64,000 nucleotides of DNA from Caldimonas tepidiphila (GCF_003569765.1 NZ_QXMG01000012.1:55087-119086); one strand, 5' to 3'; shown: positions 1-8,590, counted from the first letter of the stretch. A program made the numbers and translations. Notes: generated from the sequence alone by a model not told the origin.

Positions 1-1
1 C

Positions 2-1444
2 GGCCTGCTGCTCGACGGCTTCGGCGTCGCCTTCGGCGAACGCACGGTGCTGCGCTCGGTGAGCTTCGGCGTGCCGCAGTGCGGATGCACGGCGCTGCTG
101 GGCCCCTCGGGCACCGGCAAGTCCACGCTGCTGCGCACGCTCGCGGGCTACAACGACGCCAACCCCTCGCTGCGCACCTGGGGCGCGGTGCGCCTCGGCG
201 AAGCCCCGCCGGCCGACGGGCTGCAGCGCCCGGCGCTGGTGATGCAGAAGCCCCAGCTGCTCGTCTCCACCGTGATGGAGAACCTGGTGTGCGAGCTGCC
301 CAACCGCTCGGACCTGCGGCGCACCGAGCAGAACGAGCTCGTGCGCGAGGCGCTCGAACGCTACGGCCTGCAGCCGCGGCTGCAGCCGCGCCTGCACGAC
401 AAGGTGATCGGCTGCCCGCCGACGGAGCAGCGGCTGATCGCGATCCTGCGCATGGCGCTCGCGCAGCCGGCGGTGCTGATGGTCGACGAGCCCACCAGCG
501 GGCTGACGCCCGAGCAGGCCGCGCCGGTGCTGGAGCTGCTGCGGCAGCTCGCCCGCGAGCGCGCGCTGCTGGTCGTGATGCACCACCAGCTGCAGACGCG
601 CGAGATCGCCGACCAGGTGGTGCTGCTGGCCAACGGCATCGTGCAGGAAGCCGCCGGTGTCGAGGCCTTCTTCTCCGATCCGCGCAGCGAGGCGGCCCGG
701 GCCTTCGTGCGCACCGGCTCCTGCCCCGAGGAGGCGCAGGACGCCGGCGAAGAGGCCTGCGAGGAAACCTGCGAAGGGGCCTGCGAGGAAGCGCGCGACG
801 CGAGCCGCGAGGAGACGATCGGGGCCGCCGCGCCGCCTCCGCCCGCCGTCACCGACGAAGCGCCCCCGGTGCCTGCGGACATCGCCCCCGCCGTCGCCGC
901 GCGGCCGCCCGGGCGCAGCGCCGCCTACGGGCCGCGCGGCTTCGTCTGGCTGATCCCCGGGCGCCTCGGCGGCACGCCGCTGCCCGGCATCTTCCACGAC
1001 GTGCGCTACGACCTCGACGCGCTGCAGTCGGTCGGAATCACGCGGCTGGTGTCGCTGACCGAGACGCCCTTCGACCCGGCGCTGGCGGCGCCCTTCGGCA
1101 TCCGCTGCACGCCCTGCCCGATCGACGACATGGCCGCGCCGACGCTGACCACCGGCTGGCAGCTCTGCGCCGACATCGACCGCCACCTGCGCGCCGGCGA
1201 GGTGATCGCGGTGCACTGCAAGGCCGGCCTGGGACGCACCGGCACGATCCTGGCGGCCTACTGGATCTGGCAGGGCATGGGCCGCATCGGCGCGCTGCAG
1301 GCGCTCGAGCATGTGCGCCGCATGCACCCGGGCTGGGTCCAGTCCGACACCCAGGTCCGCTTCCTCGAGGAATTTGCGAGAGTCGTCGCAAAAAACGCCT
1401 CCGTGATGGAGAGCGCTTCACGCAGGCTGGCGCCGCATCCCTGA
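2..1444 (+). CDS. ABC-type ATPase fused to dual-specificity protein phosphatase (5' partial)
   Basis: The reading frame is open from the left edge, so the true start lies outside; residues are numbered from base 2. Residues 1–225 are an ABC nucleotide-binding domain resembling the PstB group. Walker A GPSGTGKST is at 34–42, the Q-loop reads VMQKPQ, Walker B is VLMVDEP with D162–E163, and the H-loop histidine is near 194. The usual LSGGQ signature is replaced by CPPTEQ near 138–144. An acidic linker follows with cysteines at 253, 257 and 261, then a Pro/Ala-rich stretch. The C-terminal 160 residues form a cysteine-dependent phosphatase with P-loop HCKAGLGRTGT (C406, R412) and an upstream aspartate pair (IDD, near 374) as likely general acid. 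No membrane segment is visible. It lies 55 bases upstream of two roadblock-like genes on the same strand. Domain calls are firm; the biological role is unknown. Confidence 0.85.
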   Translation, partial: GLLLDGFGVAFGERTVLRSVSFGVPQCGCTALLGPSGTGKSTLLRTLAGYNDANPSLRTWGAVRLGEAPPADGLQRPALVMQKPQLLVSTVMENLVCELPNRSDLRRTEQNELVREALERYGLQPRLQPRLHDKVIGCPPTEQRLIAILRMALAQPAVLMVDEPTSGLTPEQAAPVLELLRQLARERALLVVMHHQLQTREIADQVVLLANGIVQEAAGVEAFFSDPRSEAARAFVRTGSCPEEAQDAGEEACEETCEGACEEARDASREETIGAAAPPPPAVTDEAPPVPADIAPAVAARPPGRSAAYGPRGFVWLIPGRLGGTPLPGIFHDVRYDLDALQSVGITRLVSLTETPFDPALAAPFGIRCTPCPIDDMAAPTLTTGWQLCADIDRHLRAGEVIAVHCKAGLGRTGTILAAYWIWQGMGRIGALQALEHVRRMHPGWVQSDTQVRFLEEFARVVAKNASVMESASRRLAPHP

Positions 1445-1499
1445 ACCGGCGGCGGCCCGGCCTGCATTACATCAAGAACCCACTGAAGAACGATCAATC

Positions 1500-1904
1500 A
1501 TGAGCACCCTGGACACCGCACTGCAGAAGGCAGTGAGCAGCATCCCCGATTGCGTGGCGGCCGGCTATGTGGACCTCGCGTCCGGCATGCTGCTCGGCAT
1601 CAAGACGGTCGACTCCCATCCCAGCCAAGTGGTCGAGATGGTCGCCGCGGCGACGGCCGACCTGTTCCAGGGTCCGAGCGTGCAGACCATCGAGCAGATG
1701 TTCCGCATGTCGCGCGGCATCCCTGAGGACGGACACCACTACTTCCAGGAGATCATCGTCAACAGCGACAACCTGATCCACGTCTTCCTGCGCGGCAAGA
1801 AGCAGCAGCAGGTCGCGTGCTTCGTCTGCCGCAAGGGCGCCAACCTCGGCATGGTGCTGACCAAGTCGCGCATGGCGATGCCGACCATCGAGGTCGCGCT
1901 CTAA
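1500..1904 (+). CDS. Roadblock/LC7-like protein (first of two)
   Basis: A 134-residue soluble protein with no signal peptide or membrane segment. The N-terminal alternation (helix, then VAAGYVDLASGMLLGI, then a helix of about 25 residues, then strands EIIVNSD and IHVFLRG, then VACFVCRKGANLGMVL) matches the roadblock/LC7 fold of small dimeric proteins that regulate Ras-like GTPases or serve as scaffolds. Two cysteines sit in the strand ACFVC. It follows the ATPase–phosphatase fusion by 55 bases and precedes a second roadblock protein, so the three are probably co-transcribed. Family assignment rests on the pattern rather than a strong motif; the second protein is the clearer member. No MglA-type GTPase is visible in the window; one could lie upstream of the left edge. 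Confidence 0.7.
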   Translation: MSTLDTALQKAVSSIPDCVAAGYVDLASGMLLGIKTVDSHPSQVVEMVAAATADLFQGPSVQTIEQMFRMSRGIPEDGHHYFQEIIVNSDNLIHVFLRGKKQQQVACFVCRKGANLGMVLTKSRMAMPTIEVAL

Positions 1905-1926
1905 TCGCCCCCCGTCCCCAGGCTTT

Positions 1927-1960
1927 CCCCGCGGGGCGGCAGCCGATGCCGCCCGCGGGG
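1927..1960 (+). repeat. Strong intercistronic hairpin between the two roadblock genes
   Basis: The arms CCCCGCGGGGCGGCA and TGCCGCCCGCGGGG pair over 14 base pairs with one bulged G and a five-base loop. No T-run follows, so this is more likely an mRNA stability or processing element, or a weak attenuator, than a complete intrinsic terminator. Confidence 0.6.
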
Positions 1961-2024
1961 TCGTCCCCCATCTTCCGGGCCTGCGGCGTCGCTGCCGCCA
2001 CGACCCGGCAACAAGGAAAGAGCA

Positions 2025-2438
2025 ATGCGTGAACCGTCCGGCCCGGCCGCCTCCCCGCTGGCGAGTTCCGCCCGCAGCGTCCTGAGGAACCTCCAGGCGA
2101 GTTCCGAGCACATCCAGGCCTCGGCGCTGGTTTCCGGCGACGGCCTGGTCGTCGCCGCGGTGCTCGGCAGCGGCGTCGACGAGGACCGCTTCGGCGCGAT
2201 GTGCGCTTCGCTGCTGGCGCTCGCGACGCGTGCCGCCCGGGAGGTCGACCGCGGCGAGCTGCGCCAGATCATCCTCGACGGCGCCCAGGGCGTGATGCTG
2301 CTGACGCGTGCCGGCGGCACCGGCGTGCTGACCGTTGCCGCGGCCAACACGATCAACCTCGGCAAGCTGATCCTCGATACCCGCGCCACCGCGCAGAAGC
2401 TCGCCACGCTGTTCGCGGGCGCCGTCCCGCCGCGCTGA
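2025..2438 (+). CDS. Roadblock/LC7 domain protein (second of two)
   Basis: A 137-residue protein preceded by an AAGGAAAGAGCA ribosome-binding region. Residues 15–130 follow the roadblock/LC7 pattern: an N-terminal helix, the strand pair ALVSGDGLVVAAVLG, a long Ala-rich helix, then strands RQIILDGAQGVMLLTRAG and GVLTVAAANTINLGKLIL. Family members are dimeric regulators or scaffolds that bind small GTPases or sit in chemosensory and motility complexes. Its own target is not encoded here. It is the last gene of the left-edge cluster and converges on the glycan operon, whose last stop codon is 15 bases away. Confidence 0.82.
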   Translation: MREPSGPAASPLASSARSVLRNLQASSEHIQASALVSGDGLVVAAVLGSGVDEDRFGAMCASLLALATRAAREVDRGELRQIILDGAQGVMLLTRAGGTGVLTVAAANTINLGKLILDTRATAQKLATLFAGAVPPR

Positions 2439-2453
2439 GACGCGGCCCTCCGC

Positions 2454-3422
2454 TCAGGACGCCACGGTCCTGAGCGCCTCGCACCAGTCCGCGACGAAGC
2501 GGCGGATGTCGAAGCGCTCCTCGGCGGTCTGCCGCGCCGCCGCGCCGAGGCGCGCCGCCTCCTTCGGGTCGGCGAGCAGCCGCTTCATGTGCTCCACCAG
2601 CCGCTCGACGCGCGTGTCGACGTAGCCGTTGTCGCCGTTGCGGATCACCGTGACGAGCTCGGTGGTCGCGAGACCCACGACCGGCAGCCCCACCATCATC
2701 GCCTCGATGATCGACAGCCCGAGGCTCGTGTAGCGGATCGGGTTGAAGAAGAAGCGGAACGGCGCCATCACGCCGGGCAGCAGGTGGTTGGCCACCTCGC
2801 CGTGGCCGCCCATGCGCTCGCTGCCCATGCCGACGAGCATCAGCGGCACCTCGCGCGCCACCTGCGCGTAGACGTCGGCGCCGAGCCGGCGGCCGCGCCG
2901 GTCGAGGTTGTTGACGACGACGACGCCGCTGGCGCGCTCGCCGCTGTAGCGGGCCGGCGACAGCGGCACCACGCCGTGCTCGATCACGCGCACCGGCGTC
3001 CTGCCGCTGTCCCACATCAGCGCGTTGAAGGGCGTGCAGTGCACCAGCAGCGCGCCGGGGTCGTCCACCCAGTGGCGCGTCTCGGTCGGGTGCTGCTGCG
3101 GCGGGTCGTGCTCGAGGTAGACCCGCGGCAGGCGCTGCTGCGCGGGGCTGAGCAGCCGCTCGCGCTCGCGCTCCCAGGCGTCGCGCGACTGGTAGAGGAT
3201 CACGTCGAACTCCATCTTCGCGATCTCGTCGACATGCGCCTCGTGCACGTTGTCGCCCCAGGGCAGCGTGCCGCTCCTGCCGCTGTGGTGGGTGGAGCGC
3301 GCGTCGTCGGTCACGAGGTAGAAGTCGTGCGGCACCTGCGTCAGGTAATACAGGTAGTTGCCGTGCACGTGCCAGGTGAGGATGCGCAGCTTCTTGTGGC
3401 CTTGCGGCAGGGTTTCAGGCAT
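2454..3422 (-). CDS. Glycosyltransferase, GT4-like (glycan operon gene 8)
   Basis: A 322-residue cytoplasmic protein, the last gene of the glycan operon. The C-terminal half has a GT-B donor-binding domain: the strand GVVVVNNLDRRGRR, then PLMLVGMG, and the acidic region SLSIIEAMMVGLPVVGLATTE, which corresponds to the E-x7-E nucleotide-sugar site of family 4 enzymes. The N-terminal half starts KLRILTWHVHGNYLYYLTQ, as in predicted glycosyltransferases that act after assembly of a base glycan. The ATG at 3422 overlaps the stop of the upstream GT9 gene by eight bases, implying translational coupling. The sugar donor and acceptor cannot be read from the sequence. Confidence 0.8.
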   Translation of the reverse strand: MPETLPQGHKKLRILTWHVHGNYLYYLTQVPHDFYLVTDDARSTHHSGRSGTLPWGDNVHEAHVDEIAKMEFDVILYQSRDAWERERERLLSPAQQRLPRVYLEHDPPQQHPTETRHWVDDPGALLVHCTPFNALMWDSGRTPVRVIEHGVVPLSPARYSGERASGVVVVNNLDRRGRRLGADVYAQVAREVPLMLVGMGSERMGGHGEVANHLLPGVMAPFRFFFNPIRYTSLGLSIIEAMMVGLPVVGLATTELVTVIRNGDNGYVDTRVERLVEHMKRLLADPKEAARLGAAARQTAEERFDIRRFVADWCEALRTVAS

Positions 3423-4464
3423 GCAGTCGTTCTCCGGCCATCGTCAACGCGCGCACCTCGTCGATCACCGCAGCGGGATCGATCGCGGTGGCGCAACCAT
3501 GTTCGTAGGGGCAGGCGTGGTGCTGGCAGGGCCGGCAGGGCGTGGCCTGCCACAGCACCCGGTGACGCCGCGCGTCGAGCGGCGCCCAGCGCGGCACGTC
3601 CGAGCCCGCGCTCACGACCACCGTGGGCGTGCCGAGCGCCGCGGCGACGTGCACGATGCCGGTGTCGTTGCACACCACGAAGCGGGCGCGCTCGACCAGC
3701 GCGCCGAGCGTCCACAGGCTGGTGCGGCCGATCAGGTTGACCACCGGGCCGTGCGGCCGCGTCGCGAGCGCCGCCTCGAGCCGCGCGCCGAGCGCGGCCT
3801 CGGCCGCGGTGCCGGTCAGCACCACCTCGAAGCCGCGCCGGCGCAGCGCCTCGGCGACCTCGGCGAAGCGCTCCACCGGCCAGCGCCGCGAGGGCAGCTG
3901 CGCGCCCGGGTGCAGGCAGACGAAGGGCCGGCCGGCATAGGCGCCGGGCCACAGCGCGGCGAGCTCGGTGCGGTCGGCATCGCACAGCGGGAAGTCGAGC
4001 GCAGTGCCGAGCCGCGGCGCGCCGAGCCGGTCGGTGAGCTGCAGCAGCCGCTCGATCTCGTGGCCCTCGCGCGGCCAGGGCACCGCGAGCTCCGGCTCCG
4101 GCACGAAGCCGCCGGTGTCGAAGAAGCACGCGACATGGCGCGCGCCGAAGCTCGCGAGCAGCGGGTTGGTGATGCCGCCGCTGCCGTGCATCTGCACCAG
4201 CAGGTCCCAGCGCCGCGCCTGCATGCGCGCGAGGAAGTCCGGCAGCGCGGCGAGCTCGCAGGCCTGCTCGGGCAGTCCCGGCCAGCCGGGGAAGGCCTCG
4301 AAGGCGTCGACGCTCGGCAGCCGCGCGGCGAGCTCGCGCGCCCAGGGCAGGCCGACCAGCGTGATCTCGGCCGACGGGAAGGCCCCTTTCAGCGCCCGCA
4401 GCGCCGGCGTCGCGCACAGCAGGTCGCCGAGCATCAGCGCGCGGAACACCGCGATGCGACGCAT
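3415..4464 (-). CDS. Glycosyltransferase family 9 (heptosyltransferase-like; operon gene 7)
   Basis: About 349 residues beginning MRRIAVFRALMLGDLLCATP, the typical GT9 start (ADP-heptose:LPS heptosyltransferase superfamily). Further family marks are CLHPGAQLPSRRW in the donor domain and FVVCNDTGIVHVAAALGTP, the conserved GT9 nucleotide-sugar site. A cysteine-rich tail (CRPCQHHACPYEHGC) near the C-terminus is common in bacterial GT9 proteins. An alternative GTG at 4524 overlaps the upstream stop codon (GTGA) and would add 20 residues; I prefer the ATG because it matches the family start. It probably adds a heptose-like or related sugar to a lipid-linked or LPS-linked glycan on the cytoplasmic face of the inner membrane. 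Confidence 0.85.
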   Translation of the reverse strand: MRRIAVFRALMLGDLLCATPALRALKGAFPSAEITLVGLPWARELAARLPSVDAFEAFPGWPGLPEQACELAALPDFLARMQARRWDLLVQMHGSGGITNPLLASFGARHVACFFDTGGFVPEPELAVPWPREGHEIERLLQLTDRLGAPRLGTALDFPLCDADRTELAALWPGAYAGRPFVCLHPGAQLPSRRWPVERFAEVAEALRRRGFEVVLTGTAAEAALGARLEAALATRPHGPVVNLIGRTSLWTLGALVERARFVVCNDTGIVHVAAALGTPTVVVSAGSDVPRWAPLDARRHRVLWQATPCRPCQHHACPYEHGCATAIDPAAVIDEVRALTMAGERLHA

Positions 4465-4520
4465 CGGCTCGGCCAGCCAGGGCGGCGCCTGCTCCGAATC
4501 GTTCCAGCGCGGTGCGGCCC

Positions 4521-5588
4521 TCACAGGAACAGCACCCTGAAGCGCCAGGCGCCGGCGAGCCGCCAGTACACCGACAGGAAGGGGATCGCCGCGGAGGTCA
4601 GCACCATCTCGGCGACGTGGCGGGCGCTGCGCGAGGTGTCGCGCAGCCGCTCGAGCGCGAAGCCCGCGATCGCCGCCAGCGCGAAGGCGAACAGCAGCAG
4701 CGCCGGCCCCGCGGCGCCCCACAGCAGCGAGCCGCAGCCCGCCAGCGTACTCGCGACGATCGCGTAGTAGCGCCAGGGCGGCACCGGGCGGATCTCGGCG
4801 CGGTAGCGGCGCGGGTGCTTCTTGTAGAGCAGCGCGTCGAAGTAGACGTTGGCCTGCTGGCGCAGGCTCAGGCCCCAGGGCGCCTCGCGCACCGGATGCA
4901 CGACGACCGCGCCCGGCGCACGCCCGACCGGGCCGCAGTGCTGCTGCAGCATGAAGCACAGGTCCGAGTCCTCGCGCCAGGCGCGCAGGAAGCGCTCGTC
5001 GAAGCCGCCGACCGCCGCGAGCGCCGCGCGCTCGACGAAGGCGTTGGCGGTGACGAAGTCGGCCGTCTCCAGCCCCTTGGTCATCTTCGCGTGGTCGGTG
5101 AACTCGCCCTCGACCGGCACCACCACGCGGCCGCGCAGCGCGACCTCGGCGCCGGCCGCCGCGATCGCGCGCTCGGCCTCGGCGAGCCAGTCGCGCTCGG
5201 GACGGGTGTCGTCGTCGGTGAAGGCGATCCACGGCGCGCGCGCCGCGCGCCAGCCGCGGTTGCGCGCGGCGGCCGGCCCGCGCGTGCCGTCGGGGCGCAG
5301 GTAGTGCAACCGCGGCCCCTGCGGATGCGCGCGCGCGATCGACTCGACCTTCTCGCGCGTGTCCTCGGTCTGCCCGTCGTCGACCACGATCACCTCGTAG
5401 GCCTCGGGCGCGAGCGTCTGCGCCATCACCGCCTCGAGGCAGCGCGCGAGCAGGTCCGGGCGCCGGAAGGTCGGGATCACGACGCTCAGCCGCGGCACCG
5501 GACCGCGCGGCGCGGGCATCGCCTCCTCGCTCGCCGCCGCACGAGCCGGCCGCGCCGGCATCGTTCCCTTCAGGATCTCGGCCGCCAT
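4521..5588 (-). CDS. Glycosyltransferase family 2, membrane-associated (operon gene 6)
   Basis: A 355-residue GT-A enzyme. After a 30-residue low-complexity N-terminus comes RLSVVIPTFRRPDLLARCLEA and YEVIVVDDG, the GT2 nucleotide-binding core. The metal-binding acidic triplet is in AFTDDDTRPE near residue 123. The acceptor loop includes GGFDERFLRAWREDSDLC, with the catalytic ED motif. Hydrophobic stretches near residues 275–310 should anchor it to the inner membrane. The start is one base from the carbamoyltransferase stop, so the two are tightly coupled. Substrate is not predictable. Confidence 0.87.
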   Translation of the reverse strand: MAAEILKGTMPARPARAAASEEAMPAPRGPVPRLSVVIPTFRRPDLLARCLEAVMAQTLAPEAYEVIVVDDGQTEDTREKVESIARAHPQGPRLHYLRPDGTRGPAAARNRGWRAARAPWIAFTDDDTRPERDWLAEAERAIAAAGAEVALRGRVVVPVEGEFTDHAKMTKGLETADFVTANAFVERAALAAVGGFDERFLRAWREDSDLCFMLQQHCGPVGRAPGAVVVHPVREAPWGLSLRQQANVYFDALLYKKHPRRYRAEIRPVPPWRYYAIVASTLAGCGSLLWGAAGPALLLFAFALAAIAGFALERLRDTSRSARHVAEMVLTSAAIPFLSVYWRLAGAWRFRVLFL

Positions 5589-5589
5589 C

Positions 5590-7410
5590 TCACTTCTTCT
5601 CCAGCAGGAAGGAGCCGATCACCAGCGCGTCCAGCGGCGTGCTGTAGAAGGCGTCGACCGCGTCGCGCGGCGTGCAGACGATCGGCTCGCCGCGCACGTT
5701 GAACGAGGTGTTCACCAGCACCGGCACGCCGGTGAGCTCGCCGAAGGCGCTCAGCAGCGCGTGCCAGCGCGGGTTGTCCTCGGCGCGCACTGTCTGCACG
5801 CGCGCGGTCAGGTCGGCGTGGCAGGCCGCGGGGATGCGCGGCGCCTGCTCCGGGATCACGTCGTAGATGAAGAGCATGAAGGGCGCACGGCCGCCGTTGG
5901 CGCCGGCCGGCGTGAACCACTCGGCGAGCCGCTCCTCGGGCACCGCCGGTGCGACCGGGCGGAAGTCCTCGCGGTCCTTGAGCTCGTTGAGGCGCTGCTG
6001 CATCGCCGCGTCGAGCGGCGACGCGACGATCGAGCGTGCGCCGAGCGCGCGCGGGCCGAACTCCATGCGGCCCTGGTACCAGCCGATGATGCGGTTGTCG
6101 GCGAGGATCCTCGCCGTCTCGGCCGCCACGTCGTCGAGCCGCCGGTAGGGCAGCTTGGCCCAGCGCAGGAAGGCCTCGATCTCCTCGTCGCTCGAGCCCG
6201 GCCCCCAGTAGGCGTGCTCCATGTGCCAGCGCCGCGCCGCCAGCAGCGCGCCGGTGTCGGCCTCGCTCGCCGGCTCGAACTGCGGCGCGTTGGCGGCCTC
6301 GTCGGGCATGCCGCTGCGCGCGTCGGCAGCCAGGGCGCGCTCGCGCGCATCGACCCACAGCGCCGCGCCGAGCGCGGTGCCGGCGTCGCCCGCGGCCGGC
6401 TGCACCCAGACCTCGTCGAACAGGCCCGCGTCGCGCAGCCGCGCGTTCATCACGCAGTTCAGCGCCACGCCGCCGGCCATCGCGAGGTGGCGCTCGCCGC
6501 TCGCCTCGCGCAGCCACGCGGCGAGCCGCAGCACGGTCTCCTCGAGCACCTGCTGCAGCGACGCGGCGATGTCGAAGTGCGACTGCTCCAGCGGCGCGCC
6601 GCGCTCGCGCGCCGGGCCGAACAGCTCGGCGAGCCCGGTCGGCTCGACGCGGTACTGCCCGCCCTCCCCGACCTGCACCAGCTCGCGCAGCCGCTCGCGC
6701 CAGCGCGGCTGGCCGAGCGCGGCCAGCGCCATCACCTTGTACTCGTCCGACGAGTGCAGGAAGCCGAGGTGCGAGGTGACGCGCTCGTAGAGCAGGCCGA
6801 GCGAGTGCGGCATCAGCACCTCGCCGAGCGGGCGGTAGCGCTGGTCGCGCCACACGCCGTAGCTCGTCGTCGCCTCCTCGCCGCGGCCGTCGAGCGTCAT
6901 CACCGCGCAGCGCTCGAAGGGCGCGGCGAGGAAGGCGCTCGCCTGGTGGCTCAGGTGGTGATCCACGAAGTGCCACCTGAACGGCCCGTCGGGGCGCACG
7001 CCGGCGAAGCGCTTCTTCAAGTGGTGCGGCGCGCCCGAGGCGAGCTGGCGCGGCGCGTTGACGATGTAGGACGCGAACAGCGGATCCCAGACGCTCTCCC
7101 ACGCGCCCTTGTCGTGCGCCGAGGGCTCCAGCGGCAGCGTCAGCACGCCCTCCGGCACGCGCTCGCGCAGGAAGCGGCGCGGGTCGTAGCTGTAGGCGAC
7201 GTGGTCCACCTCGGCGAGCGTCACGCCGGCGCGCGCGAGGCAATCGTCGATGGCGTGGAAGGGCAGCTCCCAGGCGGTGAAGGGCACCGGGCGCTTGCCG
7301 TGCTTGATGCGCGTGAAGCGCTCCTCCTCCGAGGCGGCGACGAGCACGCCGTCGGCCACCAGGGCGGCCGAGGAGTCGTGGAAGGCAGCGTTGATTCCGA
7401 GTGTCAGCAT
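5590..7410 (-). CDS. O-carbamoyltransferase, NodU/CmcH family (operon gene 5)
   Basis: A 606-residue protein of the usual length for the family. It starts MLTLGINAAFHDSSAALV, the actin-like ATPase fold of the N-terminal Kae1-like domain that makes carbamoyl-AMP from carbamoyl phosphate and ATP. VDHHLSHQASAF near residue 150 supplies metal-binding histidines, and MAGGVALNCVMNARL is the second conserved block. The C-terminal domain contains YQGRMEFGPRALGARSI and NTSFNVRGEPIV, diagnostic of NodU/CmcH/TobZ-type carbamoyltransferases. Known members carbamoylate Nod factors, cephalosporins and aminoglycosides; within a glycosyltransferase operon the likely acceptor is a sugar hydroxyl. The acceptor is inferred from context only. 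Confidence 0.93.
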   Translation of the reverse strand: MLTLGINAAFHDSSAALVADGVLVAASEEERFTRIKHGKRPVPFTAWELPFHAIDDCLARAGVTLAEVDHVAYSYDPRRFLRERVPEGVLTLPLEPSAHDKGAWESVWDPLFASYIVNAPRQLASGAPHHLKKRFAGVRPDGPFRWHFVDHHLSHQASAFLAAPFERCAVMTLDGRGEEATTSYGVWRDQRYRPLGEVLMPHSLGLLYERVTSHLGFLHSSDEYKVMALAALGQPRWRERLRELVQVGEGGQYRVEPTGLAELFGPARERGAPLEQSHFDIAASLQQVLEETVLRLAAWLREASGERHLAMAGGVALNCVMNARLRDAGLFDEVWVQPAAGDAGTALGAALWVDARERALAADARSGMPDEAANAPQFEPASEADTGALLAARRWHMEHAYWGPGSSDEEIEAFLRWAKLPYRRLDDVAAETARILADNRIIGWYQGRMEFGPRALGARSIVASPLDAAMQQRLNELKDREDFRPVAPAVPEERLAEWFTPAGANGGRAPFMLFIYDVIPEQAPRIPAACHADLTARVQTVRAEDNPRWHALLSAFGELTGVPVLVNTSFNVRGEPIVCTPRDAVDAFYSTPLDALVIGSFLLEKK

Positions 7411-7426
7411 CGGCCCTCCGTCGCGC

Positions 7427-8590
7427 TCACAGCGCCGGCACCACGCTCACGCGCGCCTGCACCGGCAGCGGCACCACCACCCCCGGCTGCCCCATCAGCT
7501 CCTGCGCCGCCTGCGCCACCGCCTGCGGCTCGACCTTGTGCAGGCAGTCGTTGTGGCCCTCGGGGCAGACGCTCTTGAAGCAGTTGCGGCAGGGCACGTC
7601 GTGGCTGAGCACGCGCGAGCGCACCTTCCAGGGCGTGTGCTGCGGGTTGGTCAGCGCGTAGAGATCGACCACCGGCGTGCCGAGCGCGGCGGCCATGTGC
7701 ACCGGCCCGGTGTTGTTGCTCACCAGCACCTGGGCGCCGGCGAGCAGCGCGGCGAACTCGCCCAGGCTCAGCTGCCCGGCGAGCGAGAGCGCGCCGGGCA
7801 GCCCGGCGGCGGCCTCGTCGACCAGCGCCTGCTCGTCGGCGCCGCCGGTGAACACCGGCTGGCAGCCGGTGGCGGCGACGATCTGCTGCGCCGCGACGCC
7901 GAAGCGCGCCGCCGGGTAGCGGCGCGACGGCGCGGTGGCGCCCGGGTGGACGATGAAGTAGGGCCGCATCGGGTCGCCCCCGGCCGCGGCGAGCTTGGCG
8001 CGCGCGGCGAGCACGTCGTCGACGCGGTAGCGGAACACCAGGGCGTCGTCGCGCGGGTGCAGGCCGACGGCGGCGACCAGCGCGAGCTGGCGCGCGACCT
8101 CGTGGCGCATGCCGGTCTCGGGCGAGTCGGTGTCGCGCACCCAGTCGCTGAGCAGGTCGTAGGGGTTCTCGCGTGCATGCGCGAGGCGCAGCGGGATGCC
8201 GGCGAGGCGGCACATCAGCGCCGCCGGCAGCGCGCTCTGCGTGCAGACGGTGAAGATGATCGCGGCGTCGAAGCGGCGCTCGGCGAGCTGCCCGATCAGC
8301 GCCCGGTCGGCCTCGACCGACTCCGGCCCGCGCGGCGCGCCGCTGCCCTTGCTCCAGGGCGCGTCGTAGACGATCACGTCGTCGAGCATCGGCACGTGCG
8401 CGAGCGCGGCGGCGCCCGAGCGCGAGGCGAGCAGCGTCAGCCGCGCCTGCGGCAGCGTGTGGCGCACCGCGGCGAAGGCGGGCGTGCTCATCACCACGTC
8501 GCCGAGGTTGTCGAGCCGCACCAGCAGGATGTTGCGGGCCGCCCGCCAGCGCCGCAGCGGCTCGGTGGGGTGCAGCGGATCGTGGTTCAT
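7427..8590 (-). CDS. Glycosyltransferase family 9 (heptosyltransferase-like; operon gene 4)
   Basis: 387 residues from the ATG at 8590, preceded by GAGGAGAG at good spacing; an in-frame TTG at 8611 is less likely. The GT9 core is NILLVRLDNLGDVVMSTPAFAA, with IVHPGATAPSRRYP and LVSNNTGPVHMAAALGTPVV as donor-site motifs. A cysteine-containing tail (CRNCFKSVCPEGHNDC) follows. It shows the same architecture as the other GT9 in the operon but is clearly divergent, so the two probably add different residues. It lies 16 bases upstream of the carbamoyltransferase gene. Confidence 0.88.
   Translation of the reverse strand: MNHDPLHPTEPLRRWRAARNILLVRLDNLGDVVMSTPAFAAVRHTLPQARLTLLASRSGAAALAHVPMLDDVIVYDAPWSKGSGAPRGPESVEADRALIGQLAERRFDAAIIFTVCTQSALPAALMCRLAGIPLRLAHARENPYDLLSDWVRDTDSPETGMRHEVARQLALVAAVGLHPRDDALVFRYRVDDVLAARAKLAAAGGDPMRPYFIVHPGATAPSRRYPAARFGVAAQQIVAATGCQPVFTGGADEQALVDEAAAGLPGALSLAGQLSLGEFAALLAGAQVLVSNNTGPVHMAAALGTPVVDLYALTNPQHTPWKVRSRVLSHDVPCRNCFKSVCPEGHNDCLHKVEPQAVAQAAQELMGQPGVVVPLPVQARVSVVPAL

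Noticed and set aside
2025..2438. Second roadblock gene read as part of the upstream fusion through frameshift
   Set aside because: It has its own ribosome-binding site and ATG, and the frames are separated by a complete first roadblock gene and a hairpin.
3358..4767. Long plus-strand open frame opposite the GT9 and GT2 genes
   Set aside because: It is antisense to well-supported glycosyltransferases, has Arg/Gly/His-rich composition typical of shadow frames in GC-rich DNA, and no domain motif.
5761..7578. Long plus-strand open frame of about 600 codons opposite the carbamoyltransferase
   Set aside because: The minus-strand protein has intact NodU/CmcH motifs; the plus frame is low-complexity and lacks any family.
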